Below, one piece after another: positions 57,717 through 64,000 of a DNA stretch of 64,000 nt. A program made the position numbers and the translations under genes. Under the pieces are notes generated by a model, which was not told the origin of the DNA, did not search any database, and saw only the letters and a program-made list of their open reading frames with translations. This DNA is from Laccaria trichodermophora (Eukaryota; Basidiomycota; Agaricomycetes; Agaricales; Hydnangiaceae): the NCBI GenBank assembly GCA_018417955.1, contig JACTVC010000017.1, forward strand, positions 930,001-994,000, given 5' to 3'. Numbering within the stretch: position 1 is the first letter of the stretch; each line of letters begins with the position of its first letter.

Positions 57717-59267
57717 ATGCTCACTTATCCACTGGAGCGACATTTTCGATGGAAATGGTTCCCTTACTTTGCCTTGGGGGGTGGATTTATAGCACTGGTG
57801 GTTATTATAGTTCTCAACAGTAAGTAAGAACCGAACTCAGCTCTGGCCGGGGTGCAAGGGGATGAAAAGGCCCGCTAACAACATCGCTGTAGTTTCTCTG
57901 ACTGGGTACGAGACCGTCACTGTGTTCCGGAGTGACTACGGCACGCGTCAAACACACTGGTACGACAGTTTCCAGACGAAAGAGCCCGCCCCGCTTTGCG
58001 ACACTCGCGTCTTCAATGTGGGCGATGCTCTCACAACGAATTACACTCTCTTCGCTTGGACTTTGGAGAGCATTACCGTTGCGAATGCCGGAAACTCGGG
58101 GTATGCGTATAACGGAACTACGCTCAGAGACTGTGATATATCCTCCCTCTTTATTACTGGAGATCTGAGGTCCTGGACAGTAAACTTCGTGGTTTTGATA
58201 TCATGTTCGAAAAACCAGGAGTACGACATCAGCGCAACCACGAGGTTTTCGATCTCTTCCTTGCCAGGAAGCTATTCTCCTCTGCTGGGTATGGCCCGAT
58301 CTCTTGAAGCTGGTGGACAGGGTGACAAGCGAGCTATAATTATTGACTGGTTGTAAGTGTCAAAATATTGATTCCTCTTAGCCCCCGACAAGTCATTTTG
58401 CTATTCAGGATACAAGTAGCCAATATTGACCTAGGCAGCCGAGTAAGCACTGCTTTCCAGAATTCAGGGGGGGCCAACTACGTGATGGTTTCCCTCCAAG
58501 TTGACTTCGACCAGTGCCCACCGTCCCTAGGACCAAATGCGTCGTGTGGCATCAAAGCTCCCTCATATCTCATTTCTTCGTCGACTCTCATTTATCCCAA
58601 TGGAACGCTCTCAGAATATAGCGCCTCCTCTCCCGTTGACGTGACCAATCAGTTCAACATAGACGATGATATCGCAGGACCGCTGAACAACATTATCAGG
58701 ATCATCCACGATGCCGCACGCGTTGACCTTGGCATCGACAGCCCCAACAATTTGATTCTCCATTCCGAGGTCGCCAACGCGTCCCTGGTAACAACTTTCC
58801 CTATAACCATTCTCAATCCCACAAACTCCACGTCGGCTTCCTTGTTATTGGACTGGCTCAATCCTACTTCTGCTATGAAGCCTTATTTGCCTGTCAATGT
58901 ATCGGGGGAGGCTGAACTCCAGGTGGTTTATTTATGTCGGCTACAGCAACGCAAGGCGGCTGGGCAGTTGTTCATATCAGTGCTTGTGGCGACGTTGAGC
59001 ATGTTTTCAAGCGGATGGGCACTTTTCCTCTCGGTGGCTACCATCATTGCCAAGCGTCAAGACACAACAGGTGAGTTCTTTGAAGATCTTTGGTGCAACA
59101 TATTGGCTTATTGTATCGGCGCAGCCAACATCTGCGAAGGTCATTGTGGTCAATGGCACAAGGATGGTCAAGCCATCAACGCTTATTCGTCCGATTTGCG
59201 GAGGAAGCTCGGCCAGAAAGAGTACGAGCCTGTAGAGAACATATCGTTAGAGCCAATCGAAAAATAG
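57717..59267 (+). CDS. Orphan two-helix membrane protein, 455 aa (inverted copy 1)
   Basis: Exons 57717-57819, 57893-58352, 58409-59070 and 59125-59267, all GT-AG. A short basic N-terminus (MLTYPLERHFRWKWF) precedes a signal-anchor helix (FALGGGFIALVVIIVLN). A lumenal or extracellular region of about 340 residues follows with many sequons (NYT, NGT, NAS, NST, NVS) and Cys, then a C-terminal hydrophobic region (LFISVLVATLSMFSSGWALF) and a cytosolic tail ending EPIEK. The last intron is 54 nt and stop-free; the partner copy has 52 nt there, which confirms it as an intron. Function is unknown. It is one arm of an inverted duplication with 61670-63233. Confidence 0.75.
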
Positions 59268-59449
59268 GTCACGTTCTGTTCAGGCTCGTCTTCCTTCTGG
59301 TGGTGAATTAGGTTCTGAAGATGTACATAATTCTCATAGCGAAATTTCGGATTGTCGTTCTTGGCTCACTAGTTTGCTGTATTTATTTCAATCACAGATA
59401 TTGTCAGTCGCCAAAGGCTAGGCTGACGCCGATGCGAAAGATTGCTTAC

Positions 59450-59582
59450 CGTTGACAGAATTTGTAGATTTTTGGAAGTATTGGTTTGACCCTCATAGAA
59501 TTCCTGTGCTCGTTGGCGGTGTCGTAGCGGCGGCCTGCCACTACATTGATGAGGACAGTGCGCAGGTCTTTCCGCTGCCAAT
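59450..59582 (-). pseudogene. Relic of a sixth AIG1-like GTPase
   Basis: The minus strand keeps a degraded copy of GTPase exon 4 just after Walker A. It reads TVLINVVAGRR, then YDTANEHRNS, against LLVNVMAGRQ and YDVTNEHGGS in the intact copies. The DNA match continues through GTCAAACCAATACT and CTACA. About 20 codons around the PGEYDLEP segment are lost and the frame is broken. It lies inside the spacer of the inverted duplication, on the opposite strand to all other copies. Confidence 0.7.
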
Positions 59583-60295
59583 ATGATCTGTTTCTGTGGA
59601 ACAATGAGTGGAATAAAACAGAATTTGAACTGATCGTCCACTTCAAGTTGTACTGAGTTCAGTGGTTTGCGATTGACGAGGTGCGCCTAGGTTATATTAT
59701 CATTGGTGGATTCCTATCATATTTCTGGTTCGGTTGTTTGACTTTTTCAGCTAGAAAATGGGCCGTATCGAACCACTGTTGACTCTTGAGGTGTTGGTAG
59801 CGTTAGGAGCGTTACGTAAGTTGCGTCATCTGGAGAAGTTGGGGTGTTTGGCTTTTACTTTCAAAACAAACACTGAGATCACCAACCTCCCGACTGAACC
59901 GATTGTAATCGAGCGGAGGGCACAATCACGAAATAAGGATACATTGGCATGTCTACTAGTAGCGGATGCAGGAATCAGGGAATCGTAATTTGTAAGTAAG
60001 TTGGTAAAAGAGGAAGAAAGAGATAAAAGGGTCGAGGGAATCAAGCGTCTGGAATGAAAATGAAAGACAAATTCACCGCTATGGCTTGGGTGAATCGTTA
60101 AAGAGAGTGTGTAATAATCCTACTTGAAAAATGGATGGATGATCTGGATGTATGAGGGAGAGATATCGTGACAATGAGGATAACAATGCGTTGATACAAA
60201 TTGAGGGTTGTTCCGAGAGGTCGTTGTATTATGATCGTGGAGGGCCAAAGCTTGAGTGGAAAGAGGGGGGATTTGAGGGCACAACGAGAAAGCGA
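59583..60295. other. Intergenic, no supported gene
   Basis: Only short frames. It is the probable 3' flank of the minus-strand gene that follows. Confidence 0.45.
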
Positions 60296-61445
60296 TTACC
60301 GCCTAGCAACGCGCTTCCGTTCCCTTCCATCCTCTTCTATATCCATTGCCTCCGAAGCAACCTGAATCATGTTGATGTTCTGATTCTGAGATTGCTGGTG
60401 TGCTTGATGGGTTAAACTCCGAGTACTCCTTGTCCGTCGTCTGTTCATCCCAAAGCCGGCGGTGTGGTTCGGAGAGCCACTGTAGACTCCGTTAATGTTG
60501 CCTGGACCGGAGGGGGAGGGCGGGGGCATGGATGAGCCCCCGATTGATACTGGTGTTGAACCAGAATCGAGTATCATCATCATCGCATGCCGACGTTTCG
60601 CGCCGGCACCTATGGCGATTGGTGTGTCGGGAAAGGGTTGTGATGTGGGTGGGTGCGACTCCGAGATCAGGTTGAATGGTGATGGATTGGGAGGGTCTCC
60701 TTTCGTTGTGGATGGTTTAGACTTTGTGGGACGTTGGGTTGGTCGTAGGGTAGTTGTTGTTGAAGGGGGAGAAGGTGATGAGCGTTCCGAAGGGAGTGGG
60801 ATGGATCTGGCTGTGGGGGAATGCGGCGTTGGTAGAGATGATGGCTGAAGAAAAAAAAAGATGTTATTGATGAACTACTTTCTCAAAGGGAAGAAACATA
60901 CTGCTACTTTAGGTCGCTCACCAGAGGCGCTTGCGCCGGAGGTAGTGGCCTTTCTAGTGTCGGGCTTCGCCACAAGGTTTATAGTAGGCGCTGAGGTTGG
61001 CGTGGCCGCGGGGCGTCCACGTTCCCTCTCTTTCTCTTTCTCTTCCTCTTCGTCTTCTTCCTCCTCTCTAGCCTTGATGGCATCCAACCTAGCCTCTGTC
61101 CAATCCATCACTCTGCCTATTGTCATCCCTCCGCCCTCCATCTCGTCGGATGGCCCTGTAACGCCACCAGCCGAGACACCTTGCTGGATGAAGTTGAGCA
61201 TATCCTGACATGCAGCAGCGTATCCTGCATTGTAAGCACGCTTTGAATTCTGCCGTGAAGAGCGATAGAGAGTTGTGATGCTCAACGCCGCGGCTGTTGT
61301 TCAAAAAAAGTGATCTAAGATTCTAAAGATCATTAGGTGAAAAATGAAGGGTCGCACCTTTGAAATTATTGAGCAACTCCTTCTCAGCGTTTTGCTGGGC
61401 CGTCGGTAGGGAGCTCACGAGAGTATTGAGGTTGAGGGACTCCAT
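60296..61445 (-). CDS. HAPSTR1/C16orf72-like (TAPR1-like) protein, 342 aa
   Basis: Exons 61445-61358, 61293-60902 and 60844-60296; 342 aa. After MESLNLNTLVSSLP come a helical core, NNFKAAALSITTLYRSSRQN and SKRAYNAGYAAACQDMLNFI, then a Glu/Arg-rich helix (REEEEDEEEEKEKERERGR), a long Ser/Pro/Thr-rich linker, a conserved-looking KRRHAMMMILDSG and a basic end (RERKRVARR). The core, with its TLY...K/R-R-x-Y/F-x-x-G-Y pattern, and the basic C-terminus resemble the animal stress-response regulator HAPSTR1 (C16orf72), which partners the HUWE1 ubiquitin ligase. That link is by eye only. If right, this is a nuclear stress-signalling factor. It is the single-copy gene between the two inverted membrane-protein genes. 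Confidence 0.6.
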
Positions 61446-61669
61446 CAGCCGCGAACGTCGTGGTACTGATTTACGATGAGAAAGGAAAGCTGAGTGGGGT
61501 CTACTGCTTACATAACCCCATCAGCCGGCCCGTATATGTACCCACCCATACCAGCGCACAATTGACCTATGCTTATTTTCTGGCCATGCCAACCATCGTG
61601 AACAATTACTTATTGTGATGAGGAGAGATGATAGTATACAGAGTCGTCATCTTCCAAATGACTGTTCAT

Positions 61670-63233
61670 TCAGTTGACGTTCTGAACAGAACGTGGCCTA
61701 TTTTCAATTGGCTCAAACGGTATATTCTCCACAGGCTCGTATTCTTTCTGGCCAAACCTCCTCCGCAAATCGGATGAATAAGAGGAGTTAATGACTTGAC
61801 CATCCTTGTGCCATTGACCGCAATGGCCTTCACAGATGTTGGCTGCACCAATGCAATAAGCCATTATTGCACCAAAGATCTTCAAAGAACTCACCTGTTG
61901 TGTCTTGACGCTTGGCAATGATGGTAGCGACCGAGAGGAAAAGTGCCCATCCACTCGAGAACATGCTCAACGTCGCCACAAGCACCGATATGAACAACTG
62001 CCCAGCCGCCTTGCGGTGCTGTAGCCGACATAAATAAACCACTTCAAGTTCAGCCGGGCCCGATACATTGACAGGCATGTAAGGTTTGATAACAGCAGTA
62101 GGATTGATCCAGTCCAATAACAAGGAAGCCGACGTGTCATTCGTGGGATTGAGGTCGGTTATAGGGAAAGTTGTTACCAGGGACGCATTGGCGACTTCGG
62201 AATGGAGAATCAAATTGTTGGGACTGTCGATGCCAAGGTCGACGCGTGCGGCAGCGTGGATGATCCTGATAATGTTATTCAGCGGACCTGCGATATCATC
62301 ATCTATGTTGACCTGATTGGTATCGTCAATGGGGGAGTAGGCGCTATATTCTGAGAGCGTTCCATCGGGATAAACGAGGGTCGACGAAGAAACGAGATAT
62401 GTGGGAGGTTTGATGCCACACGATGCCTTTGGACCGAGGGACAGTGGACAGTGGTGGAAGTCAATTTGGAGGGAAGCCACCACGTAGCTGGTCTCCCCTG
62501 AATTCTGAAAAGCTGTGCGTACTCGATTGGCTAGGTCGGCATTGGCTATTTGTATCCTGAATAGCGAAATAACTTGTCGAGAAATAAGAGGAATCGGTAT
62601 GTTCACACTTACAACCAATCAATAATTATAGCTCGTTTATCACCCTGTCCACCAGCCTCAAGAGATCGGGCCATACCCAGTAGAGGAGAATAGCTTCCCG
62701 GTAAGGAAGAGATCGAAAACCTCGTTGTTGCGGTGATGTCGTACTCCTTGTTCTTCGAACATGATATCAAAACCACGAAATTCATTGTCCACGACCTCAG
62801 GTCCCCAGTCATAAAGAGGGAGGATACATCACAGTCTGTCAGCGTACTTCCGTTATACGCCAGCCCCGAAGTTCCCGCATTCGCAACAGTGATGCTCTCC
62901 AAAGTCCAAGCGAACAGAGTGTAATTCGTTATGAGGGTATCGCCCACATTGAAGACGTGAGTGTCGCAAAGCGGGGCGGGCTCTTTCGTCCGAAAACGGT
63001 CGTACCAGTGTGTCTGACGCGTGCCGTAGTCACTGCGGAACACAGTGACGGTCTCATACCCAGTCAGAGCAACTACAAGAATGTGTTAGCGGGTACTTGC
63101 ACCCCAGCCAGAGCTGAGTTGGGTGCTCACTGTTGACAACTATAATAACCACCAGTGCTATAAAGCCACCGCCAAAGGCAAAGTAAGGGAACCATTTCCA
63201 TCGAAAATGTCGCTTGAGTGGATAAGAGAGCAT
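61670..63233 (-). CDS. Orphan two-helix membrane protein, 465 aa (inverted copy 2)
   Basis: Exons 63233-63131, 63072-62613, 62556-61895 and 61842-61670 on the minus strand, with the same intron positions as the copy at 57717-59267. Sequence is close throughout (SDYGTRQTHWYD, LLGMARSLEAGGQGDKRAII, NNIIRIIHAAARVDLGIDSP). The last intron is 52 nt. The C-terminus is longer, since the stop of the partner is lost and the frame runs on (EPIENRPRSVQNVN). Both frames are intact, so the duplication is fairly recent or both genes are kept. Function is unknown. Confidence 0.75.
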
Positions 63234-63290
63234 TGCTCGCGATTATACGAGGATCCAGAAGCCAACGGTAGTGATGCGCGGGGCAAAGGG

Positions 63291-64000
63291 GCACATTTGA
63301 AGGGATGAAGACCACGCTTTGGGAACATACAGTGGCCCACAGACTTACTGATCTGGGTGGTCTGCGGAGACATTCCCGCAACTGCCGTTTGGAAGCTGGG
63401 GTTGAGGGACAGCTGCTGTGAAGGAGACATCACGCCAAGCGGCCTCAAGCGGCCAAGTCAAAGCCAAGCCACGGTCTATTTTTGTAACAAATTTCCTGTT
63501 GGGCCGACTTCAAATCGTCGCCCTATCAATTCTAAAACCCCTAGATTGGATTCAAACATGGGAGAATTTGCCATGCACTTCTAGAGTAGTTGAGGCAGAA
63601 TGAAATACACGATCCGAAATGCTTATCTCTCTTTTTCTCTAACAGTCGAGACAAGACTTGTACATGTACACAACCGCGTCTTCCCAGTTTGCATTTCCGT
63701 TCTGAACAAGTATTCTCGCGAAATACATGTCTATAGAAACAGTTTCTCTCCAATGAAAGGACGGAGACTTGAAGTCACAAGAGCGGAGACTCGCACTCTA
63801 AGGTCTATTCCTGTAATACTTCGAGCCATATCACTGGTTTTACTTCTGTTTAAACGGCGTTATAAAATATGAAGCGCCATAAGAGGTGAGATTGACGCAC
63901 AGCGTATATGCTACGCATCGCTGCACACCATTTCCGACATTGAACAACACAACTATACGAGGAAAACAGATCTGGCTCGGGTGATTTCGACGCCTGACGA
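63291..64000. other. Right edge, no supported gene
   Basis: Short frames only. No splice-consistent coding sequence or repeat was recognised up to the window end. Confidence 0.4.

Larger units (their letters stand above)
57660..63290. repeat. Inverted duplication with 2.4-kb spacer
   Basis: Arms of about 1.6 kb (57660-59290 and 61660-63290) are inverted copies covering the whole membrane-protein gene and roughly 60 bp upstream. The spacer holds the HAPSTR1-like gene and the GTPase relic. The arms differ by scattered substitutions and small indels. Confidence 0.85.

Noticed and set aside
57207..57743. Several overlapping frames upstream of the 455-aa membrane protein
   Set aside because: Low-complexity or basic frames without motif. 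The region before 57717 is better explained as promoter and 5' UTR, part of which is shared with the inverted copy.
1..64000. CRISPR arrays, bacterial operons, rRNA and tRNA genes
   Set aside because: Intron-rich eukaryotic genes make bacterial features unlikely, and no tRNA- or rRNA-like sequence was noticed by eye. A covariance-model scan would be needed to exclude tRNAs fully.

Overview
The window reads as nuclear DNA of a mushroom-forming basidiomycete (Agaricomycetes, probably Agaricales). Genes are dense, on both strands, and cut by many 48-70 nt GT-AG introns. Several families point to this group: a beta-trefoil serine-protease inhibitor of the I66 type, mushroom-type orphan membrane proteins, a Cys-rich dispersed-element protein, a Cla4-type PAK kinase and AIG1-like GTPases in large paralogous sets. 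All exon structures were built by hand from splice motifs, reading frames and comparison of paralogues inside the window.

Left part (1-17.3 kb): a five-exon unknown gene (1182-2377, minus), a hairpin-rich inverted repeat (3.9-4.3 kb) just upstream of a 911-aa orphan gene (4719-7617), then a stretch rich in decayed genes: an M12-like metalloprotease, a 5'-truncated PDR/ABCG transporter, a membrane protein and a Cys-motif element protein. A small four-helix membrane protein gene (10104-10846) looks intact. An AT-rich block closes this part at 17.03-17.34 kb.

Middle (17.9-50.8 kb): CLA4 kinase, a first AIG1-like GTPase, and an RGG/acidic orphan protein. Then comes the main feature: two copies of a head-to-head module in which a stonustoxin-like (MACPF-superfamily) protein carrying MORN repeats (minus) faces an AIG1-like P-loop GTPase with a Cys/His-rich module and coiled coils (plus). 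The two modules are products of a segmental tandem duplication that also carried a Mn-type CDF transporter gene and a second GTPase. In the second copy the transporter has been deleted except for its last 33-nt exon, and in the first copy the second GTPase is truncated. An intact MICOS MIC26/27-like gene follows.

Right part (51-64 kb): an I66 protease inhibitor with a duplicated upstream region, a collapsed EMC1 pseudogene, a decayed third stonustoxin-like copy, and an inverted duplication of a 455/465-aa membrane-protein gene. The inverted copies flank a gene resembling HAPSTR1/C16orf72, and between them lies a relic of a sixth GTPase.

How the parts fit: CLA4, CDF, MIC26/27 and the HAPSTR1-like gene are ordinary housekeeping genes. 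The GTPase and stonustoxin-like set is a locally amplified, rearranging accessory cluster (five GTPase copies plus one relic, two stonustoxin-like genes plus one relic). GIMAP/AIG1 GTPases and MACPF-type proteins are both known in immunity elsewhere, so a defence or self/non-self role is a reasonable hypothesis. The sequence alone does not prove it.
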